NCBI RefSeq assembly: GCF_003478995.1
Contig: NZ_QUGI01000006.1
Coordinates: forward strand, 62,001-126,000
Length of the DNA stretch: 64,000 bases
Direction of reading: 5' to 3'
Source: Pseudoflavonifractor sp. AF19-9AC
GTDB taxonomy: Bacteria; Bacillota; Clostridia; Oscillospirales; Oscillospiraceae
Shown here: positions 24,625 to 32,956 of the stretch, in pieces
How the letters are laid out: the number at the start of each line of letters is the position of its first letter
Position numbering within the stretch: the first letter of the stretch is position 1
Translations under genes and position numbers: made by a program
Notes under the pieces: generated by a model
Databases searched by the model: none
Seen by the model: the letters and a program-made list of their open reading frames with translations, nothing else
Told to the model about the DNA's origin: nothing

Positions 24625-24984
24625 ATGGTCAGAACTATTACCGTTGATGGCAAGGAGGTCACCTTCCGTGCCAGCGCCGCCATTCCCCGGATGTATCGGA
24701 TGAAGTTCCGCCGGGACATCATGCAGGATATGCGGGAAATCGATCAGGCCACCAGAGGTCGCTCCATCCCGCCCCGGCTTTTGGAGGCTTTTGAGAATAT
24801 GGCCTTTCTCATGGCGAAACACGCAGATCCCAAGGGGGTTCCAGACACAGTGGAGGCATGGCTGGACGGCTTTGAAACCTTCTCCATCTATGAGATTTTT
24901 CCAATCATTGCCGAGTTGTGGGCGGTCAATATGGAGACGGTGGCGGATTCTAAAAAAAAATTCGCAGCAGCGAACGGGAAATGA
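24625..24984 (+). CDS. Tail assembly chaperone, gpG-like
   Basis: 119 residues. It is helical after a short beta start (VRTITVDGKEVTFRASAAIPRMYRMKF, in pieces), and lies between the major tail protein and the tape measure gene, the place of lambda gpG. Near the 3' end, at 24952-24960, is a run of nine A. A -1 slip there would join this protein to the downstream frame that ends at 25145, giving a gpGT-like product. Start behind TTGGAGGGATAAGC. Confidence 0.8.
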   Translation: MVRTITVDGKEVTFRASAAIPRMYRMKFRRDIMQDMREIDQATRGRSIPPRLLEAFENMAFLMAKHADPKGVPDTVEAWLDGFETFSIYEIFPIIAELWAVNMETVADSKKKFAAANGK

Positions 24985-25145
24985 CAACCGCATTGTTCTT
25001 GCTGCGGGTGGCGCAGCTTGGCATCCCCATCCGGGATTTGGAGTTGCTGTCCATTGGCATGGTTTCGGATATGTTTACCGAGGCCTGCAATGACCAGTGT
25101 TCCTATCATGAAATCGCCACCCAGGAGGACTTCGATGCGTTTTAA
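24981..25145 (+). CDS. gpT-like frameshift extension of the tail chaperone
   Basis: In the -1 frame relative to gpG, the A9 run at 24952-24960 leads into SSEREMTTALFLLRVAQLGIP and on to DFDAF at 25145. The extension is about 61 residues if reached by slippage, or 54 if started at the ATG at 24981, which overlaps the gpG stop (ATGA). A programmed -1 frameshift is the norm for this gene pair in siphoviruses, and the slippery run supports it. ORF content and position fit; the mechanism is inferred. Confidence 0.7.
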   Translation: MTTALFLLRVAQLGIPIRDLELLSIGMVSDMFTEACNDQCSYHEIATQEDFDAF

Positions 25146-25157
25146 GGAGGTGCGCTT

Positions 25158-26915
25158 TTGGCCAGCAAAATCAAAGGCATTGTCGTAGAAATTGGCGGCG
25201 ACACTACCAAATTGGACAAGGCGCTGCAGACGATAAACAAGGACCTGCGCAGCACCCAGTCGGATTTAAGCGAGATCGACCGCCTGCTCAAGCTGGACCC
25301 CAAAAATGTCACGCTTCTGGCACAGAAGCAGAAAAGCCTGACGGATGCGGTGACCGCCACCCAAAAGAAGCTGGATACCCTTCGGGCTGCCGCTGATCAG
25401 GCTGAGGAGGCTCTGAGAAAGGGCGCCATGACCGGAGAGCAGTATGATGCCTTGGAACGGGAGATCATCCGGGTGGAGCACAGCCTGAAAAGCCTGGAGG
25501 AACAGGCGGCGGATACCAAACGGAAAATGGAGAGCATGGGGATGAGCGCGGCAGAGATCTCCGAAAAAACCGGTTCTCTGGCGGATAAGACACGAGGACT
25601 GTCGGTGGGGATCGCTGCCGTTGGCGCTGCCGCCCTGGCGACCATTCCCGCCACTGAGGAATTTCGCGACTCCATGTCCATGCTGGAGAGCAATGTGGTT
25701 GCGGCAGGGGCAAGCATGGATTTTGCCCAGGAGGCATTCAAACGCTTTCATGCGGTGTCCGGGGAGATCGACAGCAGCGTGGAGGCGCTGTCCAACCTGC
25801 TGCAGACCGGATTCAATGAAAATCAGATGGCACTGGCGGTGGATGCACTGTCCGGCGCCGTGGTTCGGTTTCCCGACACGCTGAAGATCGAGAGTCTCGC
25901 AGACAGCCTGCAGGAAACCATTTCCACCGGCACAGCCACCGGTCAGTTTGCAGAACTGTTGGACCGTCTGGGCATCGGTGCGGATAACCTTACCGCCGCC
26001 ATGGAGGGGGTCAGCGGCGAGGCGGCCCGCCAGAATGTGGCGCTGTCCTTTCTGGCCTCCACAGGCCTTGCCCAGAGCTATGAGGCGTGGCGGCAGGAAA
26101 ATCAGGTGATGGTGGAAAGCCGCAATGCTCAGATTGAACTGCAGGAGCAGATGGCGCAGCTGGCAGAGTCCATTATCCCGTTGGCAACCCGAGTGACGGA
26201 GTTGGCAACACAGTTTCTCAACTGGTTCAACTCCCTGTCCACCGGAGGCAAGACCGCTGTTGTTGTATTGGCGGCGATTGTTGCGTCCATCAGTCCGGCG
26301 CTGACCGCCATCTCCAGCCTCTCCAATATCATCGCCCATGCCGGTACCATCTTCACGGTAGCCAATGCGAAGATCCTGATCATCGTCGCTGCAATTGCCG
26401 CCCTGGTATTTGTGGTCAGTCAGTTGGCAGGAGCCTGGCAGAATATGAATGGGTTGGAAAAGGTGGTGGCGGTTCTGGGCATCCTGGCGGCTGCAGCATT
26501 TACTGCCGCTGTAGCGGTAGGCGCCTTCCAAAGCGCCGCCACACTGGGTATTGCCGCCATTGCCATTGCCGCCGGTGTGGCTGCGGTTATGGTTGCGGTG
26601 AACAGCGCACAAAGTCGTGCCAATCAGCTGCAGCAGCAGATGAACAGTATCCCCAAGCTGGCAGACGGCGCGGTCATTGCCCCCAACAAACCGTTTCTTG
26701 CCATGCTGGGTGACCAGACCGGTGGCACCAACATCGAAACGCCCCTCTCTACCATGAAACAGGCATTTTCTGAAACCCTGGGCGAACACGGCGCATCTTC
26801 CGGCGGAACACTGTACGCCACCATGCAGGTGGACGGTGTTACCTTTGCCCGACTGGTGGCTCCGTATATGGATCGGGAGAATCTTCGCCGGGGCGTTTCC
26901 CTTGTGGAGGGTTGA
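25158..26915 (+). CDS. Tail tape measure protein
   Basis: 585 residues from a TTG behind AAGGAGGTG. The N-terminal 125 residues form a coiled coil with the typical start IKGIVVEIGGDTTKLDKAL. Residues 160-330 are the helical TMP core (FRDSMSMLESNVVAAGASMDF, in family style). Several hydrophobic segments follow near residues 370-480 (AVVVLAAIVASISPAL, ILIIVAAIAALVFVV). The C-terminus LADGAVIAPNKPFLAMLGDQ is a conserved tail tip motif. A short tape measure implies a tail of roughly 90 nm if the usual length rule holds. Confidence 0.93.
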   Translation: MASKIKGIVVEIGGDTTKLDKALQTINKDLRSTQSDLSEIDRLLKLDPKNVTLLAQKQKSLTDAVTATQKKLDTLRAAADQAEEALRKGAMTGEQYDALEREIIRVEHSLKSLEEQAADTKRKMESMGMSAAEISEKTGSLADKTRGLSVGIAAVGAAALATIPATEEFRDSMSMLESNVVAAGASMDFAQEAFKRFHAVSGEIDSSVEALSNLLQTGFNENQMALAVDALSGAVVRFPDTLKIESLADSLQETISTGTATGQFAELLDRLGIGADNLTAAMEGVSGEAARQNVALSFLASTGLAQSYEAWRQENQVMVESRNAQIELQEQMAQLAESIIPLATRVTELATQFLNWFNSLSTGGKTAVVVLAAIVASISPALTAISSLSNIIAHAGTIFTVANAKILIIVAAIAALVFVVSQLAGAWQNMNGLEKVVAVLGILAAAAFTAAVAVGAFQSAATLGIAAIAIAAGVAAVMVAVNSAQSRANQLQQQMNSIPKLADGAVIAPNKPFLAMLGDQTGGTNIETPLSTMKQAFSETLGEHGASSGGTLYATMQVDGVTFARLVAPYMDRENLRRGVSLVEG

Positions 26916-26917
26916 AT

Positions 26918-27307
26918 ATGCAAATTGTAATGGACAATATTACCTACCGCCTGCGGGTGAAAATGGGTTCCCTGGAGGAGTCCTTCCGCATTGAGGACGG
27001 TCCCAATGCGGACACACTGCTTACCGGTGAGGAAAGCCGGGATATTATCGGCACCTACTACGAACACAAGCTGAGCATAGAACCGGATCCCCGGTACTAC
27101 CAGGATTATCTGGACTTCTACCGGGCTATTTCCGCTCCGGTAGACAGTCACACCATCACACTGCCACATGAGAATGGCACCATCACCTATGCCGCCATGG
27201 TTAACTCCGGGCGGCACAGCATAAAAGACCGCATTGGTACCACTAGCCGCTTTACCGGCCTGACGGTGACCTTCAAGGCAAAGGCGCCGCAACGCGCGCC
27301 TGAGTGA
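26918..27307 (+). CDS. Small tail protein, distal-tail-like
   Basis: 129 residues from the ATG at 26918; a TTG two codons earlier overlaps the previous stop. It is beta-rich (ITYRLRVKMGSLEESFRI, HTITLPHENGTITYAAMV, RFTGLTVTFKAKAP). Position between the tape measure and the large tail tip protein suggests a distal tail or hub component. No family motif was certain. Confidence 0.6.
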   Translation: MQIVMDNITYRLRVKMGSLEESFRIEDGPNADTLLTGEESRDIIGTYYEHKLSIEPDPRYYQDYLDFYRAISAPVDSHTITLPHENGTITYAAMVNSGRHSIKDRIGTTSRFTGLTVTFKAKAPQRAPE

Positions 27308-27316
27308 GGAGAGACT

Positions 27317-29542
27317 ATGGGAAGAAACAAAATCATATACCGCGGCAAAACCTTCACGAAGCTGCGCTCCGGCAACTGCTATCTGGTGACCTCACTGCCC
27401 TATTCCGAGCTAGAGGCCAATACGCTGAGTGTGACGGTGGAAAGCGATGATCGTACACTGACAGAGTTCAACCGAGGAGATCCTCTGGTATATCACTATC
27501 GCAATCGCCAGGTGGGGACCTTCTATGTCCAGGACATTCAGCGCATTGCAACCAATCAGTATGAGTTTCACGCCACCTCCGCCATTGGTATTCTCAGTGA
27601 GGGCAAGCACTACGGCGGCATCTACACTGGTCAGACGGCCCAGGAGGTGATTGCAGATCTCTGCGGCAGTGTTCCCCACACAGTCAAAAAAGGGCTGCAA
27701 GGGGTCAAGCTATATGGCTGGCTCCCCATTGCCACTTCCCGGGAAAACTTGGCCCAGGTGCTTTTTGCCATGGGTGCCACCGTGACGACAGATCTGGATG
27801 GAGTGCTGCACATCGAGGGAATCTGGGATGGATTCAGCGGCGTCACAGGCGCCAATCGGCTTTGCATCGGCTCCAAGGTGGCGTATGGGACCAAGGTGAC
27901 CCAGGTGAGCATTACAGAGCATCAGTATATCGCCATTGGAGAAGCCAAGAACCTATTTGAAGGTACCACAGAGTATGGCGATATGATCACCTTTGACGAG
28001 CCCATGTTTGACCTTGTGGCATCGGGGTTCACCATTTTGGAGAGCAATGCAAACTACGCCAGAGTATCGGCGGGCAGCGGCACTCTGGCAGGAAAGCCTT
28101 ACACCCACAATACCCGCACGGTAATCCGTTCTGTGACCTCTTCTGACCGCCCCAATGTCAAGGCGGTGGAGGAGGCCACATTAGTCTCCCTGGCCAATTC
28201 AACCGCTGTGGCAGATCGCATGGCTGACTACTATCAGTGTATCCAGACTGTTGAAGCACCGACCATTTACACTGGTGAACGGCCCGGGGATCGCAGATAT
28301 ATCTTCCACCCCTATGACTGTAAAACGGTGGATGCCTGTGTCAAAAGCGTTGACATTAACATCTCCAATACCTTGAAGGCCCGGGAGAAAAGCCTGGTGG
28401 GCTTTGTCCCCTCTCAGTCTGGCGAGGTGGAGTATTTCGACTATCGGGAGATTATCGACCGGGATAGCACATGGACTGTACCGGAGGGGATCACAGTAAT
28501 TCGTGTGGTCCTCATCGGCGGCGGTCAGGGTGGATACTCTGGAAATCCCGGTGAAACCGCACCTAAACAAACCGTGATAACGGACACCTCGGAAGTGACC
28601 AATGCCCGAACGAACTATATTGGGACCAATCCCACAGAGCCTGGGGAAGGTGGTGCCCCAGGTGCTGCGGGCCATGGCGGCAATGTGTGGCAAACGACAC
28701 TGGATGTGCAGCCAGGGCAGGTATTCTCCATCACCATCGGCAAAGGCGGCTCCGGCGGCGCAGCAGGGATGGAGACGCTAGAAGGCACCAATGGAACGGA
28801 TACTGTATTTGGAGAACTATCTTCTGCCGAGGGCGGCGTCCTCCCTGGGGGATTTCTGGAGGAGTTTGAAGGCCAGCTCTATGCCTGCCAGGGAGGCCAG
28901 GGCATCTCCGGTGGTCGTGGTGCCGGGCGGGCCAGAAATGAGGAAGGATATTGGGCCGACATTCCCGGCGCAACCATCACCGTCAACGGAGTGACCTATG
29001 TTTGCGGCAATCAGGGTGAAAGCCTGGAGGACAGCGGAGGCAGTTACAGTGCAGACTACGGTTACCGGGAATCCACCTCTCAGGGTGGTTATGGAGGCGG
29101 CCCCGCCTACGGAGCCAACGGCAATCATGGTCAGTCCGGATACGCCAGAGTCTACTCCACCAGTGTATCCAGCAAAGGCGGCTCCGGTGGTGCGGGAGCA
29201 GACGCCTTGCCGCCGCCCAAGGAAACCGTGTATGGAAAGGGGGGCATGGGCGGCAACGGCGGCGGTGGCGGCGGCAGTTCCGGCAGCGGTGTGTCCTCCT
29301 GCCGTGTGCAGAAGAAGTGGGATTCTTCCAGCGGCAGCTATGTGGTCACAGTTAAAACTGCCAGTATCTATGCCACTGCGGCTACACCTGCCAGCGGTGG
29401 AAAAGGCAGCAGCGGCGGTGAGGGTGCCGATGGCTGTGTGATTATCTACTATCGAAAGCCAAAGCCGGTACAGGCTGGGGCGGTCATGGATCGCGAAGGA
29501 CAGTTTGTTCTGGACCGCCTTGGCAGATTACGCATTGTCTGA
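27317..29542 (+). CDS. Tail tip protein fused to a glycine-rich receptor-binding region
   Basis: 741 residues. The first 370 residues resemble the phage tail baseplate hub fold (FNRGDPLVYHYRNRQVGTFYV near residue 52; DPGDRRYIFHPYDCKTVDACV-like segment near 330). From residue 385 the protein changes: WTVPEGITVIRVVLIGGGQGG opens a glycine-rich domain to residue 720, with GGSGGAAGMETLEG, GGYGGGPAYGANGNHGQSG and GGMGGNGGGGGGSSGSG. Glycine-rich regions of this kind form polyglycine-II bundles in phage and bacterial adhesins. The C-terminal tail EGQFVLDRLGRLRIV is short. This is probably the receptor-binding protein. Confidence 0.78.
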   Translation: MGRNKIIYRGKTFTKLRSGNCYLVTSLPYSELEANTLSVTVESDDRTLTEFNRGDPLVYHYRNRQVGTFYVQDIQRIATNQYEFHATSAIGILSEGKHYGGIYTGQTAQEVIADLCGSVPHTVKKGLQGVKLYGWLPIATSRENLAQVLFAMGATVTTDLDGVLHIEGIWDGFSGVTGANRLCIGSKVAYGTKVTQVSITEHQYIAIGEAKNLFEGTTEYGDMITFDEPMFDLVASGFTILESNANYARVSAGSGTLAGKPYTHNTRTVIRSVTSSDRPNVKAVEEATLVSLANSTAVADRMADYYQCIQTVEAPTIYTGERPGDRRYIFHPYDCKTVDACVKSVDINISNTLKAREKSLVGFVPSQSGEVEYFDYREIIDRDSTWTVPEGITVIRVVLIGGGQGGYSGNPGETAPKQTVITDTSEVTNARTNYIGTNPTEPGEGGAPGAAGHGGNVWQTTLDVQPGQVFSITIGKGGSGGAAGMETLEGTNGTDTVFGELSSAEGGVLPGGFLEEFEGQLYACQGGQGISGGRGAGRARNEEGYWADIPGATITVNGVTYVCGNQGESLEDSGGSYSADYGYRESTSQGGYGGGPAYGANGNHGQSGYARVYSTSVSSKGGSGGAGADALPPPKETVYGKGGMGGNGGGGGGSSGSGVSSCRVQKKWDSSSGSYVVTVKTASIYATAATPASGGKGSSGGEGADGCVIIYYRKPKPVQAGAVMDREGQFVLDRLGRLRIV

Positions 29543-29553
29543 GGAGGATCTCA

Positions 29554-29724
29554 ATGACACAGGAAGAGTTTAATGCCATGCTGATAGCAGCAAAACCCAC
29601 ATTGAAAACCTTGCTTCAGGAACTGTTGGCGGAGGGATTGGAAGGTGGCTATTATACCAGCAAGTATTCCGGCGAAGAGATGGATGCCTTGCTGGATAAA
29701 ATTTCTGCACTTCCCGGTGCATGA
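29554..29724 (+). CDS. Small phage protein before the holin
   Basis: 56 residues (MTQEEFNAMLIAAKPTLK, then YYTSKYSGEEMDALLDKIS). GAGGAGG precedes the ATG, and it fills the gap between the tail tip and holin genes. Small proteins with the YxSxYSGEExDxLL pattern occur in many tail modules just before the lysis genes; function is unknown. Confidence 0.75.
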   Translation: MTQEEFNAMLIAAKPTLKTLLQELLAEGLEGGYYTSKYSGEEMDALLDKISALPGA

Positions 29725-29741
29725 TACGAGGAGGAGTTAAA

Positions 29742-30158
29742 ATGAAAGAATTCTGGAATACCATTCAGCTAGTGATTGCCGCAATTGGCGGATGGCTGGG
29801 CTGGTTCCTGGGCGGCTGTGACGGTCTGCTCTATGCCCTGATTGCCTTTGCGGTGGTGGATTATCTCACCGGCATCATGTGTGCTATCGTGGACAAGAAG
29901 CTGTCCAGTGCAGTGGGGTTCAAGGGTATCTTCAAGAAGGTGCTGATCTTCGTGCTGGTGGGTATCGCCAATATCCTGGATGTGCAGGTTATTGGCAACG
30001 GCAGCGTTTTGCGAACTGCAGTTATTTTCTTCTACATCTCTAATGAGGGCATCTCCCTTCTGGAAAACGCCAGCCATTTAGGATTGCCCATCCCTGCTCC
30101 CATCAGGAATGTCCTGCAGCAGCTCCATGACAGAGCGGAGGAAGGAGCGGTGAAATGA
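29742..30158 (+). CDS. Phage holin
   Basis: 138 residues from the ATG at 29742 behind GAGGAGGAG. Hydrophobic segments run from residues 6-28 (TIQLVIAAIGGWLGWFL), 31-48 (YALIAFAVVDYLTGIM) and 68-88 (VLIFVLVGIANILDV), with a charged C-terminus. The VDYLTGI motif is typical of the holin 4 / TcdE-like group. It makes the pores that release the amidase encoded next. The stop overlaps the amidase ATG. Confidence 0.9.
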   Translation: MKEFWNTIQLVIAAIGGWLGWFLGGCDGLLYALIAFAVVDYLTGIMCAIVDKKLSSAVGFKGIFKKVLIFVLVGIANILDVQVIGNGSVLRTAVIFFYISNEGISLLENASHLGLPIPAPIRNVLQQLHDRAEEGAVK

Positions 30159-30898
30159 ACCTGCACCAATGTTTTCTGACCGATAATCTCTGCTATCAGG
30201 CGGGAGAAAAAATGAAACCAAAGGGCATCATGGTCCACTCCACCGGTGCCAACAACCCCTCCCTCAAGCGGTATGTAGGCCCAGATGATGGCTTTCTTGG
30301 CGAAAATGTCTACGGCAACCACTGGAATACCGCCACACCGGGTGGGAGAAAGGCCTGCGTTCACGCGTTTATCGGCAAACTGGAGGACGGCACCATTGCC
30401 ACCTACCAGACGTTGCCCTGGGATTATCGAGGGTGGCATGCCGGTGGCAGCGCCAACAATACCCACATTGGCTTTGAGATCTGTGAAGATGATCTGACCG
30501 ACAAGGTGTATTTTCAGAAGGTCTATCGGGAGGCTGTGGAACTGTGCGCCTACCTCTGCAAGCAGTATGATCTGACCGAGCAGGACATCATCTGCCATAG
30601 TGAGGGCTACAAGAAGGGCATTGCCTCCAACCACGGTGATGTGATGCACTGGTTCCCCAAGCACAGCAAGAGCATGGATGCTTTCCGCGCGGAGGTGAAG
30701 GCGGAACTGGACCGTTTGGAGAAGTCCCTTGCGGACAACACCGCGGCCAGCTGGTCTGCCGATGCAGTAAACTGGGCGGTGTCCAGCGGTCTCATGGCTG
30801 GAGATGCCAACGGAAATCTGATGCTCCGCAGCCCACTGACCCGAGAGCAGTTCTGCGTGATGCTCAAACGGTATCACGATCAATTTCATACGGCATGA
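30155..30898 (+). CDS. Endolysin: N-acetylmuramoyl-L-alanine amidase with SLH-like tail
   Basis: 247 residues. Amidase_2 domain: zinc ligands are likely in IMVHSTGANNP near residue 27 and HGDVMHWFP near 158, with NVYGNHWNTATPGG, WHAGGSANNTHIGFEIC and DIICHSEGYKKGIASN between. After a charged helical linker, the C-terminus (SADAVNWAVSSGLMAGDANG) followed by SPLTREQFCVML is one S-layer-homology-like repeat, probably the wall-binding part. It cleaves peptidoglycan at the end of infection. A strong terminator follows. Confidence 0.92.
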   Translation: MNLHQCFLTDNLCYQAGEKMKPKGIMVHSTGANNPSLKRYVGPDDGFLGENVYGNHWNTATPGGRKACVHAFIGKLEDGTIATYQTLPWDYRGWHAGGSANNTHIGFEICEDDLTDKVYFQKVYREAVELCAYLCKQYDLTEQDIICHSEGYKKGIASNHGDVMHWFPKHSKSMDAFRAEVKAELDRLEKSLADNTAASWSADAVNWAVSSGLMAGDANGNLMLRSPLTREQFCVMLKRYHDQFHTA

Positions 30899-30903
30899 CT
30901 AAC

Positions 30904-30944
30904 TGCCCACCGGAGAGAAACTCTCTGGTGGGCAATATTTTTTT
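30904..30944 (+). terminator. Terminator of the late operon
   Basis: Stem TGCCCACC...GAGAG / CTCTC...GGTGGGCA with a small loop, then a run of seven T. It ends the morphogenesis-lysis transcript. Confidence 0.85.
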
Positions 30945-31021
30945 GCGTATTTCCCTCATAATCGTCCCTTCCTTTGGCTGTAAAGTGAGAAATGTTTTAT
31001 GACCAAAGGAAGGGGCTTGTT

Positions 31022-31420
31022 ATGACAGAAGCCGAAAAGCTCAAAATCCATAAACTGAGGCAGGAGGGGCTGGGGTATAAGAAAATCGCCGCCGCCCTGG
31101 CCCTGCCGGTCAACAGCGTGAAAACCTACCTCCGCCGCCATCCCGCTGGAGAGAATGCCGCTGCCGTTCCAGATGTCTGCGAGAGGTGCGGGAAGCCCAT
31201 CGTCCAGGTACCCCACCGAAAACGAAAACGGTTCTGCTCGGACTCGTGCCGCATCTCTTGGTGGAACGCACACCCAGACAAGGGCGGGAAGCGGACACTC
31301 CACACCTTTACCTGCACTTACTGCGGACGCTCGTTTCAAAGCGGTGCGAAAGGCCGGCGTTACTGCTCCCGCATCTGCTACACCGCAGCTCGGAAAAAGG
31401 TGGTGAGCGCCGATGGATGA
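31022..31420 (+). CDS. HTH and zinc-finger protein upstream of the recombinases
   Basis: 132 residues from the ATG at 31022. Residues 1-40 form a helix-turn-helix (AEKLKIHKLRQEGLGYKKIA, then ALPVNSVKTYLRR). Then come two treble-clef-like cysteine groups: CERCGKPIVQ...RKRFCSDSCRISWWNAH and CTYCGRSFQ...RRYCSRICYTAARK. Such proteins regularly precede serine recombinase genes in Clostridia elements and may assist in DNA binding or direction of recombination. The role is inferred from position. Its last 8 bases overlap the next gene. Confidence 0.78.
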   Translation: MTEAEKLKIHKLRQEGLGYKKIAAALALPVNSVKTYLRRHPAGENAAAVPDVCERCGKPIVQVPHRKRKRFCSDSCRISWWNAHPDKGGKRTLHTFTCTYCGRSFQSGAKGRRYCSRICYTAARKKVVSADG

Positions 31421-31607
31421 GCTGTACCAGCGTTTGACCGCTTACCAGACCGCCATGAGCCTTGCCAGGAATATGCTCCGGCAGGACATCATCAGCGAGG
31501 ATGACTACCGCGAAATTGATACAATTATCGCCAAAAAGTATGGGGTATCTTCGTGTAGCATATTCCGCTATGAAGGGCTGAAATTACTGGATAACAGGCC
31601 CCGTTAG
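31413..31607 (+). CDS. SHOCT-like small protein
   Basis: 64 residues. The pattern MSLARNMLRQDIISEDDYREI, split around IIAKKYG, is that of the SHOCT-type short helical domain found near recombinases in Firmicutes elements. It is coupled to the preceding HTH gene and ends at the promoter module before the first recombinase. It may act as an accessory recombination factor, but this is not shown by sequence. Confidence 0.75.
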   Translation: MDELYQRLTAYQTAMSLARNMLRQDIISEDDYREIDTIIAKKYGVSSCSIFRYEGLKLLDNRPR

Positions 31608-31617
31608 AGGTAATATG
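31588..31617 (+). promoter_or_regulatory. Repeated promoter module, copy 4
   Basis: TGGATA at 31588, 18 bp, then AATATG at 31612; AGAGGTAATATG is identical to copy 2. It partly overlaps the end of the SHOCT-like gene and lies 28 bp before the recombinase ATG, linking control of recombination to the accessory island genes. Confidence 0.6.
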
Positions 31618-31639
31618 CACTAGACAAGGAGGTGCCGGA

Positions 31640-32956
31640 ATGGCAAGAACCATTCAACAAATTTCATTCCCCGCACCCATGCGGCCCAGCTTAAAGCGGG
31701 TCGCGGCCTATGCCAGAGTTTCCTCCGGGAAGGATGCCATGCTGCATTCTTTGTCCGCACAGGTGAGCTACTACAGTGCGCTGATCCAGAAGCACACTGG
31801 CTGGCTTTACTGCGGGGTCTACGCCGATGAAGCGTTCACCGGCACCAAGGACAGCCGGGACGGGTTTCAAAGTCTGCTGGCTGAGTGCCGTGCCGGAAAC
31901 ATCGACATGGTCATCACCAAGTCCATCTCTCGCTTTGCGAGGAACACGGTGACCCTGCTGGAAACCGTCCGCGAGCTGAAAGCCCTGGGGGTTGACGTTT
32001 ATTTTGAGGAACAGAACATCCACACTATGAGCGCAGACGGAGAACTGATGATGACCATCCTGGCTTCCTACGCACAGGAAGAGAGCCGCTCCGCCAGCGA
32101 GAATCAGAAGTGGCGGATTCGCCGAGGGTTCGAGCGCGGCGAGTTGGTCAACCTGCGTTTCCTGTTCGGCTACAAAATCGAGAAAGGCCGCGTGACCGTT
32201 GACCCAGAAAAGGCGGCGGTGGTGCGGGAGGTGTTCCGCAGAGCTTTGGAGGGCGAATCCCTTACCAGTCTGGCCATTGACCTAAACCGGCGAGGGTTCA
32301 CCGGTGTTCTGGGCGGGAAATGGAACTCCATGCGAATCCGGGAGATGCTGTCCAATGAAAAGTACTTGGGCAATGCACTCCTGCAAAAGCAGTACCGGAA
32401 CAACCATCTGGAGAAAAAGGAGATTCCAAACCGGGGTGAGCTGCCCCAATACTATGCGGAGGGAACCCATGAAGCCATCATTGACCAGGCCGCCTTTGAT
32501 GCCGCCCAGGAGCTTCTTGCCGGAATTACGGAAAACAGCCCGATCAAGCGGCCTCGCCGGCGGTCAGCCTTTACCAGTATGATTACCTGCACGGTGTGCG
32601 GTCGCAACTACAAGCGATGCACTGGCGGGAAGCGACATTTCTGGAACTGCCCAACTGCGGTGCAGACAGATCTGCCTTCCTGCGGCACATCCCAGATCCC
32701 GGAGAAGCTGCTCTACGACCTTGCCGCCCAGGTGCTCGGTCTTGCTCAGTTCGATGAGGGAGTTTTCCTGGAAAGGGTCAAAGGCATCGATGCCCTCCCG
32801 GACAAGACCCTGGTGTTCCATTTCAAAGACGGCTCCACGGCAGAGCGGCATTGGGAACACATATCCAGGGCCAAGAGCTGGACGCCGGAGATGAAGGAAA
32901 TCGCCCGGCAGCGGGCGCTGGCGCAAAGGAGAGGTGAAAAATGGCAAGAGCCGTAA
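31640..32956 (+). CDS. Large serine recombinase 1
   Basis: 438 residues. Resolvase catalytic domain: the active serine is in VAAYARVSSGKDAM near residue 24, followed by MVITKSISRFARNTVTLLETV near 90 and ILASYAQEESRSASENQKW near 138. The recombinase domain has RREFMRRALEGES-like VFRRALEGESLTSLAIDLN near 197. A zinc ribbon CTVCGRNYKRC...HFWNCP sits near residue 316. The C-terminus is shorter than that of the second recombinase, lacking a long coiled coil. AAGGAGGTGCC precedes the ATG. It overlaps recombinase 2 by 16 bases. Confidence 0.93.
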   Translation: MARTIQQISFPAPMRPSLKRVAAYARVSSGKDAMLHSLSAQVSYYSALIQKHTGWLYCGVYADEAFTGTKDSRDGFQSLLAECRAGNIDMVITKSISRFARNTVTLLETVRELKALGVDVYFEEQNIHTMSADGELMMTILASYAQEESRSASENQKWRIRRGFERGELVNLRFLFGYKIEKGRVTVDPEKAAVVREVFRRALEGESLTSLAIDLNRRGFTGVLGGKWNSMRIREMLSNEKYLGNALLQKQYRNNHLEKKEIPNRGELPQYYAEGTHEAIIDQAAFDAAQELLAGITENSPIKRPRRRSAFTSMITCTVCGRNYKRCTGGKRHFWNCPTAVQTDLPSCGTSQIPEKLLYDLAAQVLGLAQFDEGVFLERVKGIDALPDKTLVFHFKDGSTAERHWEHISRAKSWTPEMKEIARQRALAQRRGEKWQEP

